A stretch of 64,000 bases of DNA from CAYQXJ01 sp964421565 (GTDB taxonomy: Bacteria; Planctomycetota; Brocadiia; SM23-32), in contig CAYQXJ010000001.1 in NCBI GenBank assembly GCA_964421565.1, forward strand, positions 1 through 64,000, written 5' to 3'. Positions within the stretch are counted from its first letter, which is position 1. Every line of letters begins with the position of its first letter. The notes below the pieces were generated by a model. It was not told the origin of the DNA. It did not search any database and worked only from the letters and a program-made list of their open reading frames with translations. Below, in pieces: positions 42,043-51,076 of this stretch. The position numbers were made by a program, and so were the translations under genes.

Positions 42043-44226
42043 ATGTCACGAGAAGTATTCAGTGCGGTCATTCGGGGCACGCACCAGTTCGTAGAGGAGG
42101 CCGAGCAGGCATGGAAGAAGGCCGTAGACGAACACGGGGAGAATGCCGAATTGCGCTTCCCCGAGACGGCCTTTGCCCTGCCAATGATCCTTGCCCTGAC
42201 CGGGCGCAAAGTGCAAACTCTGGCTGACTGCGAGCCGGTGCTCCAGCACTGCCGTGAAGACCTGTTGCACGAGGTGCCCGGCGACTCCATGTGGCTGCCC
42301 TACCTGGGCCACGGGCTCGACGCCGGCGCCGCCACGATGTTCGCCCAGGAGATCCTCTGCGCCCTCGATTACCTGAACGGCTACGAGCTGGAGGACGGCT
42401 ACCTGGGCTTCCTGACCGACACGAGCATGCGCGAGATCGGCATCCAGCTCGTCGACGGCCGCATGCCGGGCTTCGCCGCCATCCTGGGGCCGGCGCCCGA
42501 CAATGAGACGGCCGCCAACGTTGTGCGCGAACTGCAGAAGCGCAATATCCTCATCTTCCCCATCGCCCAGCGCGACGGGCAAACGCTGAAGGAGCAGCTC
42601 GACGCCGAGAACGTGCAGATGGGCTGGGACACCTACATCGTGCCGACCGGCCCCCGCACCCGCGACGGCATCCTGGTACTGAACTGGGCCGTGCGCAGTG
42701 CGCTTACCTTCGGCGGTCTGAAGCCCGGGAACTTCAAGGATATTCTGCAATACTCTCGCGATCGCGTCTTCGCATTCGGCATTACCTTCGGCAGCATACC
42801 GGATGACTGGTATGCCACCGGCGCCGGCGCCATACTGATGGGCTACCCCGTAATCAGCGACAGCGCCGACACGCCGGAGGTGCGCCCCACCGGCGTGACC
42901 ACCTACGAGGCGCTGGTGCGCGAAACGGATTATGAACAGTTGGTGCCGACGTGCATTGAGGTGCGCGGCGTGAAGGTGAAGATCGAGGAGATCGACATCC
43001 CGGTCGCCTTCGCTGCTGCCTTCGAGGGCGAGCGCGTGCGCCGCGACGATATGCAGGTGGAGTTCGGCGGCAAGAGCGCCAGGGCTGCCGAGTACCTGCA
43101 CACCGCCGAGATGGACGACATCACCGACGGCGACATTGAGGTGGTCGGAGGCGAAGTGGACCAGATGGAGCCCGGCTCTGCCAACAATCTCGGCATTGAG
43201 GTGATGATCGCCGGGCGCGAGATGCAGGAGGACTTCGAAGGCATCCTGGAGCGGCAGATTCACCGCTATCTGAACCATGCCACCGGAGTGATGCATATCG
43301 GCCAGCGCGGCCTGGTGTGGCTGCGTATCAGCAAGGCGGCCTTTGAGCAGGGCTTCCGGCTGACCCATATCGGCAACATCCTGCACGCCAAGATGCACGA
43401 CGAGTACGGCAGTATCGTGGACAAGGTGGCCGTGAAGGTCTACACCGAACAGGCCGAGATCGATGATCTGCTCGAGCGAGCCAACGAAGCCTTCGAGACG
43501 CGCGATGCGAAGCTCGCAGGCATGAAGGACGAAGACGTCGACGTCTTCTACTCCTGCACCCTCTGTCAGACCTTCGCCCCCAATCACGTCTGCGTGGTCA
43601 GCCCCGAGCGACCGGGCCTGTGCGGTGCCTATGACTGGCTGGACTGCAAGGCGGCCAAGCAGATCAGCCCCCAGGGCTGCAACCAGCCCATCCAGAAGGG
43701 CAAGACCATCAGCGCCGAGATGGGCGAGTGGGAGGGCGTCAACCAGTTCGTCTACGACAACTCCAACCGCACAGTAGAGCACTACTGCCAGTATTCCTTG
43801 ATGAACAATCCGATGACCTCCTGCGGTTGCTTCGAATGCATCGTGTGCATCGTTCCGGAGGCCAACGGCGTGCTGGTGGTCAACCGCGAATACGGCGGCA
43901 TGACTCCGATCGGCATGGAATTCAGCACACTGGCCGGCCAGGTGGGCGGCGGCGTGCAGACGCCCGGGTTCCTGGGCATCGGTCGCCGTTATGTGCTCAG
44001 CGAGAAGTTCATCAGCTATGAGGGCGGCCTGAAGCGTCTGGTCTGGATGCCGAAGGAGTTGAAGGACGAGATGCGCGAGGACCTGGCCGAACGGGCTGCC
44101 GAGATGGGGGAGCCCGACCTTGTAGACAAGATTGCCGACGAGACCACCGCCACGGATGGCAACGCCCTGGTGGAGTTCCTCGCCGAGGCGGAGCACCCGG
44201 CCCTGACGATGGAATCGCTGTTCTAA
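42043..44226 (+). CDS. acsB: Acetyl-CoA synthase (CODH/ACS subunit, AcsB)
   Basis: The 727-residue acetyl-CoA synthase that joins CO, a methyl group from the corrinoid protein, and CoA. A-cluster ligands are all present at Cys505, Cys508, Cys517 and Cys527 (CTLCQTFAPNHVC, GLCGAYD), with the Cys594-Gly-Cys596 nickel motif in SCGCFEC. All sit one position from the Moorella enzyme numbering. The long N-terminal domain that contacts CODH is present, as in the bacterial form and unlike archaeal CdhC. CAGGAGA lies upstream of ATG 42043. The gene sits between the polyferredoxin and acsC genes, and gaps under 100 bases suggest one transcript. Confidence 0.96.
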   Translation: MSREVFSAVIRGTHQFVEEAEQAWKKAVDEHGENAELRFPETAFALPMILALTGRKVQTLADCEPVLQHCREDLLHEVPGDSMWLPYLGHGLDAGAATMFAQEILCALDYLNGYELEDGYLGFLTDTSMREIGIQLVDGRMPGFAAILGPAPDNETAANVVRELQKRNILIFPIAQRDGQTLKEQLDAENVQMGWDTYIVPTGPRTRDGILVLNWAVRSALTFGGLKPGNFKDILQYSRDRVFAFGITFGSIPDDWYATGAGAILMGYPVISDSADTPEVRPTGVTTYEALVRETDYEQLVPTCIEVRGVKVKIEEIDIPVAFAAAFEGERVRRDDMQVEFGGKSARAAEYLHTAEMDDITDGDIEVVGGEVDQMEPGSANNLGIEVMIAGREMQEDFEGILERQIHRYLNHATGVMHIGQRGLVWLRISKAAFEQGFRLTHIGNILHAKMHDEYGSIVDKVAVKVYTEQAEIDDLLERANEAFETRDAKLAGMKDEDVDVFYSCTLCQTFAPNHVCVVSPERPGLCGAYDWLDCKAAKQISPQGCNQPIQKGKTISAEMGEWEGVNQFVYDNSNRTVEHYCQYSLMNNPMTSCGCFECIVCIVPEANGVLVVNREYGGMTPIGMEFSTLAGQVGGGVQTPGFLGIGRRYVLSEKFISYEGGLKRLVWMPKELKDEMREDLAERAAEMGEPDLVDKIADETTATDGNALVEFLAEAEHPALTMESLF

Positions 44227-44299
44227 CAAGATTAGCGCGGCGGGGCGTGGCGCCCGGCTGGGGCCGTCCCGCGCAACCACAGAGAATCGGGAGACACGT

Positions 44300-45640
44300 A
44301 TGGCCCTGACGGGACTGGACATCTTCAAGCTGCTGCCCAAGACGAATTGCGGCGACTGCGGCGTGCCGACATGTCTCGCCTTCGCCATGAAGGTGGCCTC
44401 GAAGCAATCGGCGCTGGACGAATGCCCCCACGTAAGCGATGAGGCCCAGGACGAACTGGGCGCTGCCAGCCAGCCGCCCCAGAAGCTGGTGACAGTGGGG
44501 GCGGGAGACAGCGCCCTGAAGATCGGCAACGAGACCGTTATGTTCCGCCATGAAGAACGGTTCCAGCATCCGTGCGGGGTTGCCGTTCTGGTGCGTGACA
44601 CGGACGATCTGGATGCCAAGGCCGAAGCGGTCCAGTCACTCAGCTTCGAGCGGATCGGCCAGACCATCGCCGTCGATACGTTAGCCCTGGAGTGCGATTC
44701 GGGCGAGCCGGCCGCCCTGCAGGACGCGGCGCAGTCGCTCGCCCCCGCCCTGGGGTTGCCCATGATTCTGATCGGCGGCGACGCCGATCAGCTCGCCCCC
44801 GCCGCTGAAGCGCTGAAGGACAAGCGACCGCTGCTGTGGGAGCGCCACGGGCCGTCCGAGGCGACCATCCAACTGGCGGCCGACGCCGGGCTGCCGCTGG
44901 TCTGCGAGGGCGATCTGGAGAAGTGCGACGCTGATACGCAGAAAGCGAAGAATGGCGGAGTGGAGGGAATAGTGCTCTGCCCCGGCGATGTGGACGCGCA
45001 CGACGCCCTGCAGTTCCTGACAAAGGCGCGTCGCGCGGCCCTCAAGCGCACCTATCGGCCCCTCGGCTACCCCTGCATCGTCCGCACCCAGGCGCAGGAC
45101 CCGGTGCGCCAGGCGCTGGAAGGCGTCCACTTCGTGGCGAAATACGCCGGCATCATTGTTATGGATGTGGACAGCCCCGAGTTCATACTCCCCGTCCTGG
45201 TCGCCCGGCAGGGCATCTACCAGGACCCACAGGTTCCGGCTCAGGTCGAGGCGAAGGTCTACGAGGTCAACGAACCGGGCGCGGAGTCGCCCCTGTTGGT
45301 GACCACAAACTTCTCCCTCAGTTACTACAGCGTGCTGAGCGAGGTGGAGGCCAGCCGCGTTCCTTCCCGTATCCTGAGCGTCGACACCCAGGGCACGAGC
45401 GTGCTGACGGCCTGGGCTGCCGACGAGTTCGGGCCGGAGCAGATCAAGGATGCCCTCGACAAGTCGGGCGTCCTCGAACAACTGAGCGACGGCTACCGCA
45501 AGCCGGTCATCCCCGGGCTGGTCGCCGTCATCAGCGGCGAACTAAGCGAGGAGATTGACCAGGAAGTCCTGGTCGGGCCGAAGGAGGCATCCGGCATATC
45601 GCAGTACCTGAACCGCGAATGGTCTCAACTGGTAGGATAG
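44300..45640 (+). CDS. acsC: Corrinoid iron-sulfur protein large subunit
   Basis: The 446-residue large subunit of the CFeSP, which carries the methyl group on cobalt from methyl-THF to acetyl-CoA synthase. The N-terminal [4Fe-4S] motif uses Cys17, Cys20, Cys25 and Cys42 (TNCGDCGVPTC ... DEC), exactly as in AcsC/CdhE. A TIM-barrel domain follows, and then a C-terminal corrinoid-binding domain (about 320-446, with VDTQGTSVLTAWAADEF). It pairs with AcsD, encoded two genes downstream; acsV lies between them. GGGAG precedes ATG 44300. Confidence 0.95.
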   Translation: MALTGLDIFKLLPKTNCGDCGVPTCLAFAMKVASKQSALDECPHVSDEAQDELGAASQPPQKLVTVGAGDSALKIGNETVMFRHEERFQHPCGVAVLVRDTDDLDAKAEAVQSLSFERIGQTIAVDTLALECDSGEPAALQDAAQSLAPALGLPMILIGGDADQLAPAAEALKDKRPLLWERHGPSEATIQLAADAGLPLVCEGDLEKCDADTQKAKNGGVEGIVLCPGDVDAHDALQFLTKARRAALKRTYRPLGYPCIVRTQAQDPVRQALEGVHFVAKYAGIIVMDVDSPEFILPVLVARQGIYQDPQVPAQVEAKVYEVNEPGAESPLLVTTNFSLSYYSVLSEVEASRVPSRILSVDTQGTSVLTAWAADEFGPEQIKDALDKSGVLEQLSDGYRKPVIPGLVAVISGELSEEIDQEVLVGPKEASGISQYLNREWSQLVG

Positions 45641-45646
45641 CGGCGC

Positions 45647-47494
45647 ATGCCGACGGTTACATTCCAGCCCGCAGGTGTAACGGTCGAAGTGGAGCCGGGC
45701 ACCAGCCTGCTGGACGCCGCTCGCCAGGCAGACCTGCCCATCCGCAACGACTGCGGCGGGCAGGGCGTCTGCGGCCATTGCATCATCCAGGTGCAGCGCG
45801 GCGAGGTGGAGCGTCTCAAGAGCCGACATGGCCCGCCCGCCGGCAGTGACCTGGCCTGCCGCACGCTGGTGCGCGAAGCTCCGGTGACCGCCTTCCTGCC
45901 CGAGGAAAGCCACGAGGTGGACCTCGAGCTTTCCCTGCGGCCGTGCAAACCCCTGGCCGAGGACGCACCAGCCGCCGGCGCACTGGTGGAAACGGTTCGG
46001 CTCGATGTGCCGCCGCCCAGCCTGGATGACAACGTTTGCGACGCCGATCGGCTGACGCGTGCTTTGCGCTCATGCCGGAGCGCGGCTTACGTGTTCGAGT
46101 GGGCCGTGCTGCCCGGCCTGGCCGCAGCGCTGCGCCAGGCTGAATGGCAACCAGAGGTGACACTGGCGGCCGGCACCGACGCCAGGCGAGTGATCCGAAT
46201 CGGCGAGCCGACCGACAAGCGCTGCTGCCTGCTGGCCGTGGACATCGGCACGACAGCGATCAAGGCGCGGCTGATAGCCCCGGCCGCTGCAACGACCGCT
46301 TCGTGCTACAACACCCAGGTGATGTACGGTCCCGACGTCATCTCCCGCATCATGCACTGCGAACGCAGCGAGGGCGAATGCTGCCCCCGGCTGCAACAGA
46401 TCGTCGTCGCGGATGTTCAACGCCTGGCGGAGTCGCTCATCGGACAGGCAGGGCTGGATCTGGGAGGCATCTGGGGCGTCGTCGTGGCAGGCAACACCAC
46501 GATGGTGCACCTCTTTCTCGGGCTCGACCCCCGCTGGATTCGGCGCGACCCTTACGTGGGGCTCGCCTACGGCCCGCCGCCCGTGCCGGCCGAGCAACTG
46601 GGCCTGCGGCTGAACCGGGCCGCCACGGTCTATGCGATGCCCTCGGTGAGCGGATTCGTCGGCGCGGACATCGTCGCCGGCGTGTTGGCCACGGGGCTGG
46701 CCGACGCAGATGAGCCACGGGCGCTGATCGACCTGGGGACGAATGGGGAGATCGTGGTCGGCTGCCGCGACTTCCTGGTCTGCTGCAGTGCCTCGGCAGG
46801 GCCGGCGTTCGAGGGGGGCGCCAGCGCTTCCGGCACCAGAGCACGCGCGGGCGCTATCGATACTGTCTGGGTGGATGATGCGGTCAGGTGGCGCACCATC
46901 GCCGACGCGCCGCCTGTGGGCATCTGCGGCACGGGCTACATAGACCTGCTTGCCACGCTCAGCCGGGTGGGTGTGGTGGACAAGACGGGCCGCTTCGCCG
47001 AAGATGCCCCGAACGTGCGCTGCGTGATCAACGGCAACTGCGATTATTTGCTGGTTCGGGCGGCCGACTCCGCGTCGGGGCGCGAGATCGTGCTCACGCA
47101 GGCCGACGTGGATAACTTGATACGGGCCAAGGCGGCCATATTCGCCGCCGCGCGCGTGCTGCTGGGCAGCCTGGGAATGGAATGGAGCGATCTGGCTGGT
47201 ATCATGTTGGCTGGCGGGTTCGGTGAGAGCCTCGACAAGGACAACGCCGTAGCCATCGGGTTGCTGCCCGACGTGCCGCGCGAACGGATCGAGTTTGTAG
47301 GCAACACTTCGTTGCGGGGCGCCGTCATCGCGGCGCAGAGCGAACAGAAGTACCGGGCGGCCTTTGACATTGCCCGCAGGATGACGTACCTGGAGTTGTC
47401 AACGCATCCGGATTTCATGGACGAGTTCGTCTCGGCGCGTTTCCTGCCGCACACGGACACCGAGAAGTTCCCCTCCGTCACCGCAGGAGCGTAG
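45647..47494 (+). CDS. acsV: Reductive activator of the corrinoid iron-sulfur protein (RACo/AcsV)
   Basis: A 615-residue ATP-dependent activator that reduces CFeSP when its cobalt is oxidised. The N-terminal [2Fe-2S] ferredoxin domain has Cys36, Cys42, Cys45 and Cys71 (NDCGGQGVCGHC, DLACRTL). A linker domain follows. The C-terminal part (about 200-600) is an ASKHA-type ATPase with LAVDIGTTAIKARL, VAGNTTMVHLFLGLD and LAGGFGESLDKDNA. This is the DUF4445 / RACo architecture. ATG 45647 follows the acsC stop by 6 bases. Its place between the two CFeSP subunit genes agrees with its role. Confidence 0.93.
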   Translation: MPTVTFQPAGVTVEVEPGTSLLDAARQADLPIRNDCGGQGVCGHCIIQVQRGEVERLKSRHGPPAGSDLACRTLVREAPVTAFLPEESHEVDLELSLRPCKPLAEDAPAAGALVETVRLDVPPPSLDDNVCDADRLTRALRSCRSAAYVFEWAVLPGLAAALRQAEWQPEVTLAAGTDARRVIRIGEPTDKRCCLLAVDIGTTAIKARLIAPAAATTASCYNTQVMYGPDVISRIMHCERSEGECCPRLQQIVVADVQRLAESLIGQAGLDLGGIWGVVVAGNTTMVHLFLGLDPRWIRRDPYVGLAYGPPPVPAEQLGLRLNRAATVYAMPSVSGFVGADIVAGVLATGLADADEPRALIDLGTNGEIVVGCRDFLVCCSASAGPAFEGGASASGTRARAGAIDTVWVDDAVRWRTIADAPPVGICGTGYIDLLATLSRVGVVDKTGRFAEDAPNVRCVINGNCDYLLVRAADSASGREIVLTQADVDNLIRAKAAIFAAARVLLGSLGMEWSDLAGIMLAGGFGESLDKDNAVAIGLLPDVPRERIEFVGNTSLRGAVIAAQSEQKYRAAFDIARRMTYLELSTHPDFMDEFVSARFLPHTDTEKFPSVTAGA

Positions 47495-47518
47495 CGCACA
47501 TAGGAAAGGAGCCTCGGC

Positions 47519-48487
47519 ATGCCGATGCCGGACGTGAAGGAACGAATAAGCGGCGCCATCAATGAGGTAACTATCGGAGCCACCAAAGAGCAGGGCGGCT
47601 CGCGCGAGAAGACCGTCACCATCGGTGGGGAGACCAGCTTCCCCATGCTCGACTTCGAGGGGCAGTTCCCCAACAGGCCAGCCTTCGCCCTGGAGGTGGC
47701 CACGGCAGGCGTGGAAGACTGGCACGACGAATCTCGCAAGCACGTGCAGGACATCGCGGACGACCTGGAAGCCTGGGCGGCACAGTGCGAACAGTGGGGG
47801 GCTGACCTGGTTTGCGTGCACCTGAACGCCGCCGACCCCGACCGCCTCGGCCGGAGCCCTGAGGAGTGCGCCGACGATGTGAAGCGCATTCTCGGCGCCA
47901 CGGGCCTGCCCCTGATCGTGTGGGGCTGCGACGTGGACGAGGTAGACGCCAACGTGCTGCCCCGGTGCACCCAGGCCGCCGCTGGCGAGAACTGCCTGTT
48001 CGGCACGGCCAAGGAGGATGCCTACCGCACGCTGGCGGCTAGTTGCCTGGCGGACTCACACAAGATCATCGCCGAGGCCCCCTCGGACATCAATCTATCG
48101 AAACAGCTCCACATCCTGCTCTCCGACGTCGGCGTTGACCTGCAGGACATCGTTATGCACCCGACGACGGGCGCCCTCGGTTTTGGGCTCATCTACATAT
48201 ACACCACCATCGAGCGCGGCCGCATCGCCGCGTTGACCGGTGACAAGCTGATGCAGCAGCCGGTAGTTGTGAACATCGGCAAGGAGATCGGCCGCGTGAA
48301 GGAAGCCGTCCAGCCACAGGACGAAGCCCCCGAATGGGGCAGCCTGGAGGTGCGCGCGTCCCTGTGGGAGTCGGCCACTGCCATTGCATACCTCCAGGCG
48401 GGCGCCGAGCTGTTCGTGATGCGCAACCCGGAGGCCCTGCAGCAGGCACGGCAAGCGGTGGACGAGCTCTGGCCCTCGGCCCAGTAG
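47519..48487 (+). CDS. acsD: Corrinoid iron-sulfur protein small subunit
   Basis: The 322-residue small CFeSP subunit (AcsD/CdhD), a TIM barrel that caps the corrinoid site of AcsC. Family features include VTIGGETSFPMLDFEGQFPN near the N terminus, LPLIVWGCDVDEVDANVLP in the middle, and DIVMHPTTGALGFGLIYIY later. AGGAG lies about 8 bases before ATG 47519. It is needed with AcsC for methyl transfer. The length agrees with bacterial AcsD. Confidence 0.95.
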   Translation: MPMPDVKERISGAINEVTIGATKEQGGSREKTVTIGGETSFPMLDFEGQFPNRPAFALEVATAGVEDWHDESRKHVQDIADDLEAWAAQCEQWGADLVCVHLNAADPDRLGRSPEECADDVKRILGATGLPLIVWGCDVDEVDANVLPRCTQAAAGENCLFGTAKEDAYRTLAASCLADSHKIIAEAPSDINLSKQLHILLSDVGVDLQDIVMHPTTGALGFGLIYIYTTIERGRIAALTGDKLMQQPVVVNIGKEIGRVKEAVQPQDEAPEWGSLEVRASLWESATAIAYLQAGAELFVMRNPEALQQARQAVDELWPSAQ

Positions 48488-48523
48488 CGCCGCCATACCC
48501 CCTGAGAGTGGAAAGGAACGCGT

Positions 48524-49315
48524 ATGTTTGTCATAGGCGAACGCATCAACGGCATGTTCACCGACGCCGGTAAGGCCATCGAGGGGCGAGACGAGGAGGC
48601 CCTGCAGAACCTGGCGCGCCGCCAGCTCGAGGCCGGCGCCGATGCACTCGACGTCAATGTCGGCCCCACCAAGGGCAGAGCCATCGACAACATGTGCTGG
48701 ATGATTGAGACTATCCAGCGGGTGACCGACGCGCCCATATGCATCGACACGCCGAAGTTCGATGTGATGAGCGAAGCGGTCGCAATGTGCTCGAACCCCG
48801 TGATCATCAACTCCACGAAGGCGAGCGAGGTCGAACTCGACCGCTACGTGCCCCTTGCCGCCGAGAACGGCGCTCGGCTGATCGCCCTGACAATCGACGA
48901 GACCGGCGTGCCGAAGAACGTGGACTCGCGCGTGATGATGGGCGCCACCATCGTGACAAAGGCCATGGAGTATGGCCTCTCTCCGCAGGACCTGTTCATC
49001 GACCCGGTGATCCTGCCGGTGAACGTCGCACCGAAGCAGCCGGCGGCGGTGATGGAGGCCATCAGTCAGCTCAAGCACATATCCGACCCCTCGCCGAACT
49101 TCGTGCTCGGGCTCTCCAACGTCAGCCAGAACTGCAAGGAGCGCTCGCTGTTGAACCGCACCTACGTGGCCATGTGCGTGGGCATGGGCCTGAACGCCGC
49201 CATCATGGACGCCTTCGACCAGGAACTGATGAAGGCGGCGATCACGGCAGAGGTCCTTCTGGAGAAGCAACTCTACTGCGACGATTACGTGTCCGCCTAC
49301 CTTAGCAATCGCTGA
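48524..49315 (+). CDS. acsE: Methyltetrahydrofolate:corrinoid/iron-sulfur protein methyltransferase
   Basis: A 263-residue pterin-binding TIM barrel that moves the methyl group of methyl-THF to Co(I) of CFeSP, joining the two branches of the Wood-Ljungdahl pathway. The start FVIGERINGMF is diagnostic. DALDVNVGP and CIDTPKFDVM follow, with conserved pterin contacts, and VLGLSNVSQ lies near the end. The length equals known AcsE. AAAGGA precedes ATG 48524. The next gene begins two bases after its stop codon. Confidence 0.95.
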   Translation: MFVIGERINGMFTDAGKAIEGRDEEALQNLARRQLEAGADALDVNVGPTKGRAIDNMCWMIETIQRVTDAPICIDTPKFDVMSEAVAMCSNPVIINSTKASEVELDRYVPLAAENGARLIALTIDETGVPKNVDSRVMMGATIVTKAMEYGLSPQDLFIDPVILPVNVAPKQPAAVMEAISQLKHISDPSPNFVLGLSNVSQNCKERSLLNRTYVAMCVGMGLNAAIMDAFDQELMKAAITAEVLLEKQLYCDDYVSAYLSNR

Positions 49316-49317
49316 CG

Positions 49318-49968
49318 ATGGTGACGCTGCCGCCCTCCCAGGATCACTACGAGATCGCACGCGACGCGGCGTTCGCCAGACTTCGGGGGCGGCTGGACTC
49401 GGCTCGGCTGGAGGCCCTGGGCGCCCGGTGGGACGATGGGGCCGCCCGCATCACGCTGCCATGCCTGTGCTGGGAACTGCACGTCGACACCGAGCCTTTC
49501 GGCATGCGAGTGCTGCCGGTGGACCGGCCGGTACGGATTGCGTGGCAGATCCTGGCGCTCAACTACCTGTCGGCGGAGGACCCATCGCCGCCGGGGCAGT
49601 TCGTGGCCTTCGCCGATTTCGCAGAGGGCAGGGGCTACGAGAGCGCGTTTACGGGCCGTGTGTGCCGACGGCTGACACATACCGCAGGGCGCCGCGAGGG
49701 GCAGTTCCTTGAGGCGGCGCAGAGGTTGGGGGCCTCGCCGGCGGGCGAAGACCCCGTGCGCTGCATCTTCCGTTTCTTCCCCCTGTTCGAGCTGCAGGTC
49801 CTGCGCTACCCGGCCGATGAGGATTTCCCCGCCGACTGCACCGTGCTGTTGCCCGACAACGCGCTTAAGCTGTTCTCCATGGAGGACGCGATCGTGGCGG
49901 CCGAGCGGCTCGTGGCCGCCCTGGAGGGCAAGGGTCCCGCTGCTGAGCCCGAGGAGGAGCCGGAGTGA
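49318..49968 (+). CDS. DUF3786 protein of the CODH/ACS cluster
   Basis: A 216-residue protein that I place in DUF3786 (medium confidence), a family of unknown function often encoded near CODH/ACS genes in anaerobes. The fold appears alpha/beta, with recognisable blocks WQILALNYLS, GQFVAFADFAEGRGYESAF and DCTVLLPDNALKLFSMED. A few Cys are present (PCLCW, GRVCRRL, PVRCIF) but they do not form a ferredoxin motif. The acidic tail (PAAEPEEEPE) is probably disordered. It starts two bases after acsE and overlaps the next gene by four, so its translation is coupled to the pathway genes. A role in assembling or protecting the complex is plausible from context only. Confidence 0.72.
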   Translation: MVTLPPSQDHYEIARDAAFARLRGRLDSARLEALGARWDDGAARITLPCLCWELHVDTEPFGMRVLPVDRPVRIAWQILALNYLSAEDPSPPGQFVAFADFAEGRGYESAFTGRVCRRLTHTAGRREGQFLEAAQRLGASPAGEDPVRCIFRFFPLFELQVLRYPADEDFPADCTVLLPDNALKLFSMEDAIVAAERLVAALEGKGPAAEPEEEPE

Positions 49969-51059
49969 AGAAACTCTACGTCGCCGCCACCGAACAACAC
50001 GCCGGCAAGACCAGCGTCAGCGTCGGCCTCTACAGGGCCGCCGTGGAGCGCGGCATGCGCACCTGCTTCATCAAACCCGTCGGCCAGCGCTACGTCATTG
50101 AGGAGGATGAGGAGGTCGACGAGGACGCGGTGCTGTTCAAGCGCGCGTTCGAAGCGGGGGGCGCTATCAAGATGCTCAGCCCGGTTACCATCCCGCGCGG
50201 GTTCACCACCGATTACATCTTTGACCGGGACCCGGAGCGGATCCGGCGGCCGATACGCGAAGCGATCGCAACCCTCGAGGCGGACCACGATCTGGCCATC
50301 GTCGAGGGCACCGGCCACGCAGGCGTCGGCTCGGTCGTTGACGCCTCGAACGCACAGGTTGCCCGGATGCTGAACGCCAGGTGCATCATCATCTCCGGTG
50401 GGGGCATAGGACGGTGCATCGATGAACTGACGCTGAACCGCGCCCTGTTCTGCGAGCAGGACGTGGAGATCATCGGCGCCGTGATCAACAAGGTGTACGC
50501 CGAGAAGTACGATAAGGTAAGCTCGGCCGTGCGCCAGGGCCTTCAGAACCAGGGGCTGCGCTGCCTCGGCGTCATCCCCTATCGGGAGGAGCTGACCTAT
50601 CCCACTATGGCCGACATCCAGGAGGAGTTCGGCCTGGAGGTCCTCTGCGGCGGCACATACCTGCGAAACAGCGTGCGCGATATCATCGTGGCGGCCATGA
50701 TGCCGCAGAATATGCTCAACTACCTGACCGACGGCAGCCTGGTCGTGGTGCCGGGCGACCGCGTGGACAACATCATAGCCTCGGTGAACGCGCATCTGAT
50801 GCGCGAGCGCGGCAGCGCGCCGGAGGTGGCCGGCCTCATACTGACCGGCGGTCTCATGCCGCATCTGAGCGTGGTCAACATCCTGTGCGAGGTGGACGTG
50901 CCCGTCCTGCTGACCGACCTGGACACGGCAACCGCCGCCTTCCGCGTCCGCAGCCTCGTGCCCAAGCTCACTGCCCGCGAGCGGGACAAGGTTGCGCTGG
51001 CCGAACAGGTAGTGCGTCAGTACGTGGACACGGAGTTCATTTTCGACGCGTTGGGCTGA
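49965..51059 (+). CDS. BioD-like P-loop protein with DRTGG domain (Pta N-terminal-like)
   Basis: A 364-residue protein that resembles the regulatory N-terminal half of long phosphotransacetylases without the catalytic half. The first part (about 1-210) is a dethiobiotin-synthetase-like P-loop domain with EQHAGKTSVSVGLYRAA and the later motif VEGTGHAG. The second part (about 215-330) is a DRTGG-type domain with VVPGDRVDNIIAS and LILTGGLMP. No Pta active site follows. GTG 49965 overlaps the DUF3786 stop and has AGGAGGAG upstream. Within a CODH/ACS cluster it could sense acetyl-CoA, acetyl-phosphate or ATP, or act as a partner of phosphotransacetylase encoded elsewhere. These roles are inference. 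Confidence 0.75.
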   Translation: MKKLYVAATEQHAGKTSVSVGLYRAAVERGMRTCFIKPVGQRYVIEEDEEVDEDAVLFKRAFEAGGAIKMLSPVTIPRGFTTDYIFDRDPERIRRPIREAIATLEADHDLAIVEGTGHAGVGSVVDASNAQVARMLNARCIIISGGGIGRCIDELTLNRALFCEQDVEIIGAVINKVYAEKYDKVSSAVRQGLQNQGLRCLGVIPYREELTYPTMADIQEEFGLEVLCGGTYLRNSVRDIIVAAMMPQNMLNYLTDGSLVVVPGDRVDNIIASVNAHLMRERGSAPEVAGLILTGGLMPHLSVVNILCEVDVPVLLTDLDTATAAFRVRSLVPKLTARERDKVALAEQVVRQYVDTEFIFDALG

Positions 51060-51076
51060 GAGTTGAAGGAGCGCGC

